Assembly: GCA_963759235.1 (NCBI GenBank)
Contig: CAVWYO010000005.1
Coordinates: forward strand, 62,001 to 126,000
Length of the DNA: 64,000 nucleotides
Direction: 5' to 3'
Source of the DNA: Bauldia sp963759235
GTDB lineage: Bacteria > Pseudomonadota > Alphaproteobacteria > Rhizobiales > Kaistiaceae
Below, one piece after another: positions 16,737 through 25,210 of the stretch (positions are counted from its first letter, which is position 1; the number at the start of each line of letters is the position of its first letter). The position numbers and the translations under genes are program-made. The notes beneath the pieces are model-generated. The model was not told where the DNA came from. It saw only the letters and a list, made by a program, of their open reading frames with translations, and ran no database searches.

Positions 16737-17075
16737 ATGTCTGCGCGGTCAGCGCGGTCGCGGTTTGCCGCCCTCTGCCTCGTCATCCCGGCGGGATTTA
16801 TTGCGACCGGGTTCGCCGCGGCGCAATCCGGCGGTCCGAGCATTTGCCCGCCGGGCAGCGCCATTTCCGGCTGTTGGCATTCAGCCTTTCCCCGGATATT
16901 CCGTCCGGCGGGGACGGAGGGTCCGCTCACCAGCGCGCTGCGGCACGGTCCGCTCGACGTCGTATCCGACCCGCTTGGTATTGAGCGCCGCGCCTTGCCG
17001 CCGAAAGTGGAGCCCATCGACCTCGGGCCCGAGGCCCAACGACCCCGTGACCCGCCGCCCCAGATCGCGGACTGA
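16737..17075 (+). CDS. Small exported proline-rich protein
   Basis: A 112-residue protein with a signal peptide (LCLVIPAGFIATGFAAA, cleavage near residue 28) and a short mature part with two cysteines close together (SICPPG, SGCWHS) that could form a disulfide. The C-terminus is proline- and charge-rich. No family recognised. ATG at 16737 is seven bases after the stop of the Fe-S scaffold gene, so it may be translated from the same transcript. An in-frame start further up inside the scaffold gene also exists. Codon composition matches the neighbours. Confidence 0.5.
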   Translation: MSARSARSRFAALCLVIPAGFIATGFAAAQSGGPSICPPGSAISGCWHSAFPRIFRPAGTEGPLTSALRHGPLDVVSDPLGIERRALPPKVEPIDLGPEAQRPRDPPPQIAD

Positions 17076-17098
17076 GGAGGGGGCCGACCTGAGGGGCG

Positions 17099-17221
17099 TC
17101 AACGACGGAAAGTTGCCCGCAATAGAGCCGGGCGGAAGGTCGCCCAGGCGAAGCGGATCGCGTCGATCCGATTGAAACCGACGCGGCGATACTCCAGATA
17201 GCGTCTGTAGAAGCGCCGCAT
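17099..17221 (-). CDS. Small basic protein (40 residues)
   Basis: A 40-residue arginine- and aromatic-rich peptide (MRRFYRRYLEYRRVG, then DAIRFAWATFRPALL). The ATG at 17221 has GGAGG nine bases upstream, which is strong for so short an ORF. It lies on the opposite strand between the proline-rich exported protein and yidD. No family known to me; the helical amphipathic look is compatible with a membrane-associated small protein. The same frame continues upstream without a better start. Confidence 0.45.
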   Translation of the reverse strand: MRRFYRRYLEYRRVGFNRIDAIRFAWATFRPALLRATFRR

Positions 17222-17303
17222 CTTCTTAAACCTCCACAGAGTGTCGGGCTGTCGAGAAGCGCAACTCAGTCCCACTCGTTCCCGCAAAGGCTCCGCCCGA
17301 CGT

Positions 17304-17639
17304 GTGAACAATGTGTTGAACCTTCTTGCCGGCCTGCCACGGCTTCTCGGGCTCGGGCTGGTGCGGCTCTATCGGCTGATGTTGTCGCCGCTAATCGGCC
17401 GCCAGTGCCGCTATCTGCCGACCTGCTCCGAATATACCGAAGAGGCAATCGGCCGGTACGGCTTGTGGCGCGGGTTCTGGATCGGGCTGTCGCGGCTTCA
17501 GCGCTGCGGCCCGTTCGGCGCCTCGGGCTTCGACCCGGTGCCGGACACGCTGCCCGAGGCCGCGCGCTGGTACCTGCCGTGGCGCTACGGCCACTGGACC
17601 GGCAAGCACATCGACCCGAAGACGCGGCTGGATATCTGA
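17304..17639 (+). CDS. yidD: Membrane protein insertion efficiency factor YidD
   Basis: A 111-residue protein of the YidD/DUF37 family, an amphipathic peripheral inner-membrane protein that helps YidC-dependent insertion. The family core is clear: LYRLMLSPLIG, CRYLPTCSEYTEEAI, GRYGLWRGFWIGLSRLQRC, then the HCxP-equivalent CGPFGASGFDPVP. It is longer than E. coli YidD because of a C-terminal tail. GTG at 17304 is taken as start, since the frame before it is unrelated to the family. In many Hyphomicrobiales thrS is close downstream; here about 5.5 kb intervenes. Confidence 0.93.
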   Translation: MNNVLNLLAGLPRLLGLGLVRLYRLMLSPLIGRQCRYLPTCSEYTEEAIGRYGLWRGFWIGLSRLQRCGPFGASGFDPVPDTLPEAARWYLPWRYGHWTGKHIDPKTRLDI

Positions 17640-17652
17640 GCGCAGAGCCCGG

Positions 17653-18629
17653 TCAGGCGTTGCCGATCAATACACCGGTCGCGAAGACAAGCAGGCCACC
17701 GACCACCACCTGGAGGGCGGCGCGCAGGAACGGCGTCTCCATATAGCGGGCGCGGACCCAGGCGATTGCCCACAGCTCGATCAGCACCACCACGACGGCA
17801 AGGCCGGTGGCGATGCGGAAATCGGGGATCAGGTAGGGCAGCGTATGGCCGACGCCGCCGAGGGTGGTCATGAGCCCGGTAACCAGGCCGCGCAGCCATG
17901 GATGGCCGCGGCCGGTGAGTGTGCCGTCGTCGGAGAGCGCCTCGGCGAAGCCCATGGAGATGCCGGCGCCGATCGAGGCCGCCATGCCGACCAGGAAGGT
18001 CTCTCAGCTGTCTCGGTGGCGAAGGCGGCGGCGAAGACCGGCGCCAGGGTCGAGACCGAGCCGTCCATCAGGCCGACCAGGCTCGGCTGGACGATCTGCA
18101 GCACGAAACGCCGGCGCGCCGTCTCGCGCTCCGACTGACGGTCGCTTTCGGGAATTCCGGCGGTCAGCCGGCGGGCCAGCGCCCCGTGGCTGTCCTCGAC
18201 GTCGGCGAGGTCGCCGAGAAGCTTGCGCACCGCCGGATCGGATGTGCGGCTCGCCGCCTTCCGATAGAAGTTGGCGGCTTCCTCCTCCATCGATTCGGCG
18301 CGGTGCCGCATGGCGTCGATGTCGAAGCGCTCCGACATCCACACCGGCTTGCGGCGCATGAAGCCGCGCACGTCGTCGCGGCGGATGAGGGGCAGGTGGT
18401 CGCCGAAGCGCTCCTGGAAAAGAGCGAGCAGCTGCTGGCGATGGCCGTTCTCCTCCTCGGCCATCTCGTCGAACACCTCGGCGGAAGCAGGATAGTCGGG
18501 CCTCAGGCGATGAGCGAACTCCCGGTAGATGCGGCCGTCCTCCTCCTCGTTCTGGATGGCGAGCGCCAGCACCTCGCGATCGGTCAGCGAGGAGAACGCG
18601 CGCTGCGGCAGGAAAGGGAGCGAGAACAT
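17653..18629 (-). pseudogene. mbfA: mbfA, membrane-bound ferritin (frameshifted)
   Basis: A fusion of an N-terminal ferritin-like (erythrin/rubrerythrin) domain and a C-terminal VIT1/CCC1 iron-transport domain, that is MbfA, an iron exporter under Irr control in rhizobia and Agrobacterium. Ferritin ligands are seen in NEEEDGRIYREFA, EMAEEENGHRQQ, MEEEAANFYRKA and LADVEDSHGA. The frame is lost near 18000: the first part ends in FATETAE and the second resumes in another frame at MAASIGAGISMGFAEALSDDG. The break is a net loss of one base (977 bases, one short of 326 codons, the family length). All downstream motifs are intact, so either a single-base sequence error or a very recent mutation. Confidence 0.82.
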
Positions 18630-18803
18630 GGCGGTCGGGGCGGTCCGTGAGCTTGGAATGAACCTAAACGATGGGCGACGCGTGCGACAGGCCGCCCGCA
18701 TGACTTCCTAACCTATCCCACCGGCTGTGGTTTCGGACGATGACCGGAGTCCCGAGCGCCCCCGCCGAACCGTTGCGCGCCAGCTCAAGCAAGCCTGCGA
18801 TCA

Positions 18804-18833
18804 TGATGTAACGGTAGCGCTACCGTTACATCA
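18804..18833. promoter_or_regulatory. Perfect 30-base palindrome, LacI-type operator core
   Basis: The half TGATGTAACGGTAGC is followed directly by its exact reverse complement, with no spacer. The centre GGTAGCGCTACC has the CG-centred form typical of LacI-family operators in alphaproteobacteria. It ends 88 bases upstream of the GFA gene and is between that gene and mbfA. No LacI-family gene occurs in the window. As RNA it would fold to a stable hairpin with no T run, so a terminator is unlikely. Confidence 0.6.
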
Positions 18834-18921
18834 CTGGGTCCGCAGAGCATTTCGTCGGACCCTAAGACCGAGGATGCCGCGCTTTGGCGGTGTCGTCTTC
18901 CAGATTGACCAGGGAGTGACA

Positions 18922-19341
18922 GTGAAATGGCCCAGAACTCTTTCCGGTGGTTGCGCATGTGGTGCCATACGTTACTACGCCACAGCCGACCCGATTGTGA
19001 TGTTGAATTGCCATTGTCGCGATTGCCAGCAGGCCAGCGGCAGCGCGTATGCGGCCATCATGGTGGTTCCGAAAATGGCTGTGCAGTTGCAGGGAGAACC
19101 ACGCTATTACCGAGGCACCGGCAGCAGCGGCAAGGCGGTCGACCGAGGGTTCTGCTCCCAGTGCGGAAGCCCAGTCACGATCCTGATGGAACTCATGCCC
19201 GACGCCTTTGGACTGCAGGCCGGGAGCCTGGACGATCCCTCGCAGTACATGCCGGCGATGGATATCTTCACTGCCAGCGCACAAGGCTGGGACCATATGG
19301 ATTCCACGATCAAGAAGTTCGAGCACGAGCTGGCGGCGTGA
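18922..19341 (+). CDS. GFA family zinc protein
   Basis: A 139-residue protein of the GFA (glutathione-dependent formaldehyde-activating enzyme/CENP-V) family, which forms a zinc fold. Cysteines are in the family order: GGCACGAIRYYA, then CHCRDCQQASGSAYA, then FCSQCGSPV. The family's formaldehyde role is disputed for most members, so function is open. GTG at 18922 is preferred (AGGGAG five bases upstream); the frame extends upstream with shadow composition. The palindrome at 18804-18833 is its likely promoter-proximal element. It converges on the TolB/TPR gene. Confidence 0.85.
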   Translation: MKWPRTLSGGCACGAIRYYATADPIVMLNCHCRDCQQASGSAYAAIMVVPKMAVQLQGEPRYYRGTGSSGKAVDRGFCSQCGSPVTILMELMPDAFGLQAGSLDDPSQYMPAMDIFTASAQGWDHMDSTIKKFEHELAA

Positions 19342-19381
19342 CTCCGGCGGTTCGATCAAGCGCCAGGACGGGAATTCGGGT

Positions 19382-21241
19382 TCAACCCGAGTGGGAATGC
19401 GGCTCGCCTGCCGCATCCAGCGACAGGCGAGAGAGCAGGGAGCGGAATTCGGGAATCGGCCGCAGGACCTCGAAGCCCGGCCACACGTTGGCGAACATCA
19501 GATAGCTGGACCGTTCCTCGGCCGCGCGTTCAAGGCGGGTCATCGCACCCTGAAGGTCGCCGAGGCCGAGATGGACTTGAGCCAACTCGAACTGGTCGAC
19601 ATAGGCGGTTCGCGCGGTGGCCTCCATCTCGGCAAGCACGGCATGGGCTTGATCGGGGCGACCCGAGCGGCCGTAGCAGCGTCCGAGCGCGCCCTGGATG
19701 CGCGACCGGAAGGCGTGGCCGCTGTCCTTCGCCCGATCCAGGGCGAGCGCCGTTTCCAGCGCATGGGTTGCCTTCGCGTGGTGCCCGAGGCGCTCGTAAG
19801 CGAGACCAAGGAACCAGTGCGTCCGGTGGTAGCCGGCGTCCAGATCGAGGACCTTCCTGCATTGCTCGATCGCCGCGTCGTACTGGCCTGCGAAACTCTG
19901 CACCAGCGCGCGATCGAGGTTGATCGGCAGGGAAACGGGGTCCAGCTCCGCCGCCCTTTTGATGGCCTCCAGTGCTTCCGCTAGCCGGCCCTCGGGCGCG
20001 AGCAGGAAGACGCTGTACCATTGGTGAAGCGTGGCGTAGCCGCTGTCGAGGTCCAGTGCCCGCTTGTACTCGTTCTCTGCAGCCCTGCGCTGCCAGTCGA
20101 AATTCGCCAGAACCCCGGCAAGGGACGTGTGGGCCTCCACCAGGCCATCGTCGAGTTCGAGGGCCCGGAGGGCGGCCTGCCGGGCGCGTGGCATTGATTT
20201 CCTGGGCGCTTCGGCGCCCGACATCGCCAGCATCACGTAGCAGTCGGCCAGTCCGGAATAGGCCTGGCCGTAGCGGGGATCCGCGCGGATTGCCTCGTTG
20301 AAATGATCGAGAGCGGATCGAAAGCCGCGCTCGTCTCGCTTGGCCCAGTGAAACCGCCTCTTCAGATAATGATCGAACGCAGCATGGTTCGCGGTGCCGT
20401 TGCTTGCCCCGCGTTGTTCGGACAATTCCGCCCCGCCGCCTGAAAACATCTGGCGGATCGATCGAGCGATCTCGTCCTGAAGGGCGAAGACATCGCTGAG
20501 CGGGCGGTCGTAGCGTTCGGACCAGAGGTGGCATCCGTCCGCAACGTTGATGAGCTGGACCGTAATTCGCAGCCGATCCATCGACTTGCGGACACTTCCC
20601 TGGACGATCCTGCCGACGCCTAGGACCGCGCCGATCGTGCGGATGTCCTGGTTCTTGCCCTTGAACTGGAACGACGAGCTGCGGGCAGCCACGTGGAGCG
20701 ACGGAACGCCGGCCAGTGCGTGGATCAGTTCTTCGGTGAGGCCGTCGCTGAAATATTCGTTCTCGGGGTCCGAGCTCATGTTGACGAAGGGGAGCACGGC
20801 GACCGAATTGCCGAGGTGGCCGTCGGTCCCGGTGTCGCCGCGGGGAGGGGATATCGAACGGGGGTCCAGGCGCCTCAGGCGGAACGAGGGGACGTAGCGC
20901 CCCCGCGGAAGCTCGATCACCAGGCGATCGCCGGCACCCGCTGCCTGATAGTATTCATCGAGCTTCGCCCGCAGACGGCGAGCCTGCACCCGCACCACGG
21001 AATCGGCGCTCGGATCGTAGACATCTGCCCGGCGGCCGAACACTTCGACCCCGATCACCAATTCCTTCACCGCGGTCGCCTCGCCGGCCAGGGTCTTCTC
21101 GGTGACGAAGCGAAGAAAACGGCTCAGCCGCTCGGCATTGACGAACGAAGGGCTCGCCAGAATTCTGTCGATCTGAGCCCGGACAGCGTCTGCAGTAGGA
21201 CTTTCGCGTAAGGACTGCGCTGGAATCGCATCGGTGGGCAC
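19382..21241 (-). CDS. TolB-like/TPR protein (adenylate-cyclase-associated type)
   Basis: A 619-residue protein. Residues about 1-130 form an N-terminal domain (DRILASPSFVNAERLSRFL, FGRRADVYDPSADSVVRVQA) found in rhizobial proteins often mislabelled adenylate cyclase. Residues about 145-290 are the TolB-N/FlgO-like domain (SVAVLPFVNMSSDPENEYF, then DGLTEELIHAL), and the rest is tetratricopeptide repeats (YGQAYSGLADCYVM, ALDLDSGYATLHQW). No cyclase or kinase catalytic domain is present. It would act as a protein-binding regulator in the cytoplasm. The start is GTG at 21241 with GGGAGAG seven bases upstream. No signal peptide. Frame intact over its whole length. Confidence 0.8.
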   Translation of the reverse strand: MPTDAIPAQSLRESPTADAVRAQIDRILASPSFVNAERLSRFLRFVTEKTLAGEATAVKELVIGVEVFGRRADVYDPSADSVVRVQARRLRAKLDEYYQAAGAGDRLVIELPRGRYVPSFRLRRLDPRSISPPRGDTGTDGHLGNSVAVLPFVNMSSDPENEYFSDGLTEELIHALAGVPSLHVAARSSSFQFKGKNQDIRTIGAVLGVGRIVQGSVRKSMDRLRITVQLINVADGCHLWSERYDRPLSDVFALQDEIARSIRQMFSGGGAELSEQRGASNGTANHAAFDHYLKRRFHWAKRDERGFRSALDHFNEAIRADPRYGQAYSGLADCYVMLAMSGAEAPRKSMPRARQAALRALELDDGLVEAHTSLAGVLANFDWQRRAAENEYKRALDLDSGYATLHQWYSVFLLAPEGRLAEALEAIKRAAELDPVSLPINLDRALVQSFAGQYDAAIEQCRKVLDLDAGYHRTHWFLGLAYERLGHHAKATHALETALALDRAKDSGHAFRSRIQGALGRCYGRSGRPDQAHAVLAEMEATARTAYVDQFELAQVHLGLGDLQGAMTRLERAAEERSSYLMFANVWPGFEVLRPIPEFRSLLSRLSLDAAGEPHSHSG

Positions 21242-21303
21242 GGGGCATCTCTCCCGTCGCGGCGTTCACCGTGGGCGAACTGTACCCCGACACAGCGGTT
21301 GCC

Positions 21304-21960
21304 TCAACGCGCTCGCACGTCTGGTGGTTTTGTTGGCCGAGAGGGCGACCGCGCGGGTCGTTTCTTCCCCTTCGTGTCGCCCGCGCGAAGACCGCGCAGG
21401 ATCAGCGCCCACATGTCGTCGAACACTGCGTCGAGGCCGGGGTCGTTCCATTCCGCCGCGTGGGACGGGTCGTGGAAGCGGGCGGTGGCGTAGAAGATCG
21501 CCTTGCCGGTGCCGGCGGGATCGACGGTGGCGAATTCGCCGCGGCCGATGCCGTCGGCGATGATCGCGCTGACCTGGCCGGCGAGCTGCCTCGACATGGG
21601 CGTGCACCACCTCGCGGGATTCGGCGAAGATCGCGTGATAGGTGGCGAACAGCTCCGGCTCGACCTTCGCCTTCTGGCGCTTGGTGGCGATCAGCGGGTC
21701 GAACCAGCGGCGCAGGCGGTCCGGCGCCGGCGCGTCCTCGGCGACGATCTTCGCCAGCGGGCCGGAGACGCGGGCGAGCCAGCGCGCCGGTCACCGCGTC
21801 GCGCAGCGCCGCCTTGCTGGGGAAGTGGCGGTAGACGCTGCCGTGGCTGACGCCGAGCGCGCGGGCGACGTCGACCACGGTGGTCTTGGCCGGGCCGTAG
21901 CGGCGTCAGCACTTCCTCGGCGGCGTCGAGGATGCGGTCGGGGGTGAGGGCGGTCGTCAC
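21304..21960 (-). pseudogene. TetR/AcrR family regulator (three frame changes)
   Basis: Family elements can be read across three frames: N-terminal TPDRILDAAEEVL, then the helix-turn-helix VVDVARALGVSHGSVYRHFPS, then the ligand-domain stretch QLAGQVSAIIADGIGRGEF. Breaks near 21590, 21786 and 21906 each read as a single extra base. Removing the three leaves 654 bases, 218 codons, a normal TetR length. The start GTG overlaps the stop of the upstream aldo/keto reductase gene by four bases (GTGA), so this was one operon. With essential thrS affected nearby, a sequence error is more likely than decay. Confidence 0.78.
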
Positions 21961-22992
21961 TCATCCGCGTGCGCTCGTGCCGTCCGTTCGCTGTCGAGCA
22001 TGCGCCATCTGGGCGGCCGCGTAGCGGTCGCCGGCGGCGGCGCCGGGCGGCACGGCCCGCTCGATCGCGGCGAGGTCGTCGGCGTCAAGGTCAAGCGTCG
22101 AGCGCGCCCAGCGCCTCGGTCGAGCCGGTCGCGGCGGCGCGCGCCGACCAGCGGCACGATGTCGGCGCCGCGCGCCAGCACCCAGGCGATGGCGACCTGG
22201 GCGACGGTGACGCCCTTCGCGCGTCGGCGACCGCGCGCAGCGCCTCGACCAGCGCCAGGTTGTGGTCGAGGTTCTCGCCGCTGAAGCGCGGGCGAATGGC
22301 GCGGAAGTCGCCGGGCGTGGCGCTGCGCTCCTTCGACCAGTGGCCGCTGATCAGGCCGCGCGACAGGACGCCGTAGGCGGTGATGCCGATGCCGAGCTCG
22401 CGGCAGGTCGGGCAGGATCTCGTCCTCGATGCCGCGCGAGATCAGCGAATACTCGATCTGCAGGTCGGCGATCGGGTGGACGGCGTGCGGCGCGGCGCAG
22501 CGTCTCGGCGCCGACCTCGGACAGGCCGACGTGGCGGACGTAGCCGGCCTTCGATCAGCTCGGCGATGGCGCCGACGGTGTCCTCGATCGGCACGTTCGG
22601 GTCGAGGCGGCCGGGCCGGTAGATGTCGATGTGGTCGGTGCCGAGGCGCTGGAGCGTGTAGGCGAGGAAGTTCTTGACGGCCGCCGGCCGCGCGTCGATA
22701 GCCGAGCCAGCCGCCGGTCGGGGCCGCGCAGCGCGCCGAACTTGACGCTGATCACGGCGCGATCGCGCGTTGCCGCCCTTGCAGCGCCTCGCCGATCAGC
22801 AGCTCGTTGTGGCCCATGCCGTAGTAGTCGCCGGTGTCGAGCAGGGTGATGCCGGCGTCGAGGGCGGCGTGGATGGTGGCGATGCTCTCGGCGCGGTCGG
22901 CCGGGCCGTAGAGCGTCGGACATGCCCATGCAGCCGAGGCCGAGGGCGGAGACCTGTGGGGCCGGTGTTCCGAGCGTGCGGGTGGTGATCAT
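21957..22992 (-). pseudogene. Aldo/keto reductase (about 11 frame changes)
   Basis: Fragments of an AKR13/YdjG-like aldo/keto reductase follow in order over several frames: VSALGLGCMGMSD, then a segment equal to LLDTGDYYGMGHNE, then SVKFGALRGPDGG, ISRGIEDEIL and a C-terminal DADDLAAIERAV. AKR Tyr and Lys catalytic places (DYYGMGH, VKFG) are present in the repaired reading. Breaks are at about 22001, 22096, 22121, 22221, 22410, 22488, 22549, 22697, 22716, 22771-22781 and 22914, nearly all one extra base. Thirteen removals leave 1023 bases, 341 codons, the usual family length. It is first gene of an operon with the TetR regulator. Confidence 0.75.
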
Positions 22993-23039
22993 GGCGACGT
23001 CCTCCTGATGTCGTGCTGATGCCTGTATCGCATATGGAA

Positions 23040-23062
23040 TGACAGGATTTCAATATCTGTCA
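23040..23062. promoter_or_regulatory. Inverted repeat, candidate operator of the AKR-TetR operon
   Basis: TGACAG (23040-23045) and CTGTCA (23057-23062) face each other across 11 bases, 48-70 bases upstream of the aldo/keto reductase start. Position and form suit a TetR-family operator, which would make the operon self-regulated by its second gene. The centre is only partly symmetric. The site also lies upstream of thrS, on the other side. Confidence 0.45.
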
Positions 23063-23166
23063 ATCAAGATTACGTGATTCGAGGCCATGTTGCGCGCTCT
23101 TGACTGCGCTGTCTGCTTCGGTCCACCTACCCCCCGTCGCGGCTCTTCCAGGCCGCTTACCGCTTA

Positions 23167-23184
23167 CCCGCGCTCGTACGCGGG
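23167..23184 (+). promoter_or_regulatory. Small hairpin in front of thrS ribosome site
   Basis: CCCGCG and CGCGGG enclose a six-base loop, ending 19 bases before the thrS ATG and just before AGGAG. It could affect thrS translation or be chance in GC-rich sequence. No T-box elements are visible. Confidence 0.25.
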
Positions 23185-23203
23185 AGTGAGCAGGAGAACA
23201 TCG

Positions 23204-25179
23204 ATGATCAAGCTGACCTTCCCCGACAATTCCGTCACGCGAGTTCCCTTCCGGCGTCACCGGCCGCGAGGTGGCGGAGGGCATTTCCAAGTCGCTCGCC
23301 AAGAAGGCGGTGGCGATGGCCCTCGACGGCGAGCTCGCCGACCTGTCCGATCCGATCACCGCCGACGCGCGCATCGAGATCGTTCACCCGCGACGATCCC
23401 CGCGCGCTGCCGATGATCCGCCACGACGCCGCTCATGTGATGGCGGAAGCGGTGCAGGAGCTCTACCCCGGCACCCAGGTCACCATCGGCCCGGTCATCG
23501 ACAACGGCTTCTTCTACGACTTCGCGCGCAACCAACCCTTCACGCCGGAGGAATTGCCGGCGATCGAGGCGAAGATGCGCGAAATCGTCGCCCGCAACGC
23601 GCCCTTCACCAAGGAGGTGTGGCCGCGCGACAAGGCGCGACAGGTCTTCCGCGACAAGGGCGAGCTCTACAAGGTCGAGCTGGTCGACGCGATTCCCGAA
23701 GGCGAAGACGTCAAGATCTACAAGCAAGGCGACTGGTTCGATCTCTGCCGCGGGCCGCACATGGCCTCGACCGGACAGATCGGCAACGCCTTCAAGCTGA
23801 CCAAGGTCGCCGGCGCCTATTGGCGCGGCGACTCGCGGAACCCGATGCTCACCCGCATCTACGGGACGGCCTGGCACAGCAAGGAGGAACTCGACGCCTA
23901 TCTCCACATGCTGGAGGAGGCGGAGAAGCGCGACCATCGCCGGCTCGGCCGCGAGATGGACCTCTTCCATTTCCAGGAGGAGGGGCCGGGCACCGTCTTC
24001 TGGCACGCCAAGGGATGGACCATCTTCCAGGAGATCATCGCCTATATGCGGCGGCGGCTGAAAGGCGACTACGACGAGGTCAACGCGCCGCAGCTTCTCG
24101 ACAAGTCGCTGTGGGAGACTTCGGGCCACTGGAACTGGTTCCGCGAGAACATGTTCATGGCCCACTCGGCCGGCGAGGACACCGACGATCATCGCACCTT
24201 CGCCATCAAGCCGATGAATTGCCCCGGCCATATCCAGATCTTCAAGTATGGCCTCAAAAGCTACCGCGATCTGCCGCTGCGCATGGCGGAATTCGGGGTC
24301 GTTCACCGCTACGAGCCGTCCGGCGCGCTGCACGGGCTCTTGCGCGTGCGCGCCTTCACCCAGGACGACGCCCATATCTTCTGCACCGAGGAGCAGATGG
24401 CGGAGGAGTGCCACAGGATCAACGATCTGATCCTCTCGACCTATGCCGATTTCGGCTTCGACGAGGTGCTGGTCAAGCTCTCCACCCGGCCGGACAAGCG
24501 GGTCGGCAGCGACGAGGCGTGGGACCGCGCCGAGGCGATCATGAACGACGTGCTCGGCGAGATCGCCGAGCGCTCCGGCGGCCGCATCAAGACCGGTATC
24601 AATCCCGGCGAGGGCGCTTTCTACGGGCCGAAATTCGAATACGTCCTCCGCGACGCCATCGGCCGCGACTGGCAGTGCGGCACCACCCAGGTCGACCTCA
24701 ACCTGCCGGAACGGTTCGGCGCCTTCTATGTCGACGCCGACGGCCAGAAGAAGACTCCGGTGATGATCCACCGGGCGATCTGCGGCTCGATGGAGCGCTT
24801 CCTCGGTATCCTGCTCGAGAACTATGCCGGCCACCTGCCGCTCTGGCTGGCGCCGGTGCAGGCGGTCGTCGCCACCATCACCTCCGATGCCGACGACTAC
24901 GCGCGGCAGGTGCTGGCGCGGCTCGATGCGGCGGGACTTCGCGCCGAAGCCGACCTCCGCAACGAGAAGATCAACTACAAGGTCCGCGAGCACTCGCTCG
25001 CCAAGGTGCCGGTCATTCTGGTGTGCGGCAAGCGGGAAGCCGAGGAGGGCAGCGTCAATATTCGCCGGCTCGGCGAGAAGGACCAGAAATCGTGGCGGCT
25101 GGACGAGGCGGTCCAGGCGCTCGTCGATGAGGCGATCCCGCCTGACCTGAAGCAGCGGAAGAGGGCCGCGGCGGCCTGA
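23204..25179 (+). CDS. thrS: Threonine-tRNA ligase (two frame changes near the start)
   Basis: The essential enzyme that charges tRNA-Thr. The ATG at 23204 follows CAGGAG and begins MIKLTFPDNSV of the TGS domain. Two extra bases, at about 23241 and 23384, shift the frame; removing them gives 1974 bases, 657 residues, the standard length. From 23413 (MIRHDAAHVMAEAV, the editing-domain HxxxH start) the frame is intact to the end: editing domain with CRGPHMASTG, class II motif 2 in VVHRYEPSGALHG, zinc and anticodon-binding parts. As the gene must work, the shifts are most probably sequence errors. An N-terminally short protein from 23413 would lack TGS. Confidence 0.93.
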
Positions 25180-25185
25180 GCCCTC

Positions 25186-25209
25186 GCGCGGTGGCCCGGG
25201 CCGCGCTTT
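25186..25209 (+). terminator. Probable thrS terminator
   Basis: GCGCGG (25186-25191) and CCGCGC (25201-25206) enclose a nine-base loop and are followed by TTTCTC. It begins seven bases after the thrS stop. The T run is short. Confidence 0.45.
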
Positions 25210-25210
25210 C

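Noticed and set aside
17653..23203. Genomic island carried by a mobile element
   Set aside because: No integrase, transposase, terminal repeats or tRNA target at its borders.
23204..23412. Programmed frameshifting in thrS
   Set aside because: Two changes in 150 bases, no slippery heptamer or downstream structure, and the neighbouring genes show the same type of change.
23356..24993. 545-residue ORF antisense to thrS
   Set aside because: It mirrors the codon pattern of thrS, has no domain and lies entirely within an essential gene.
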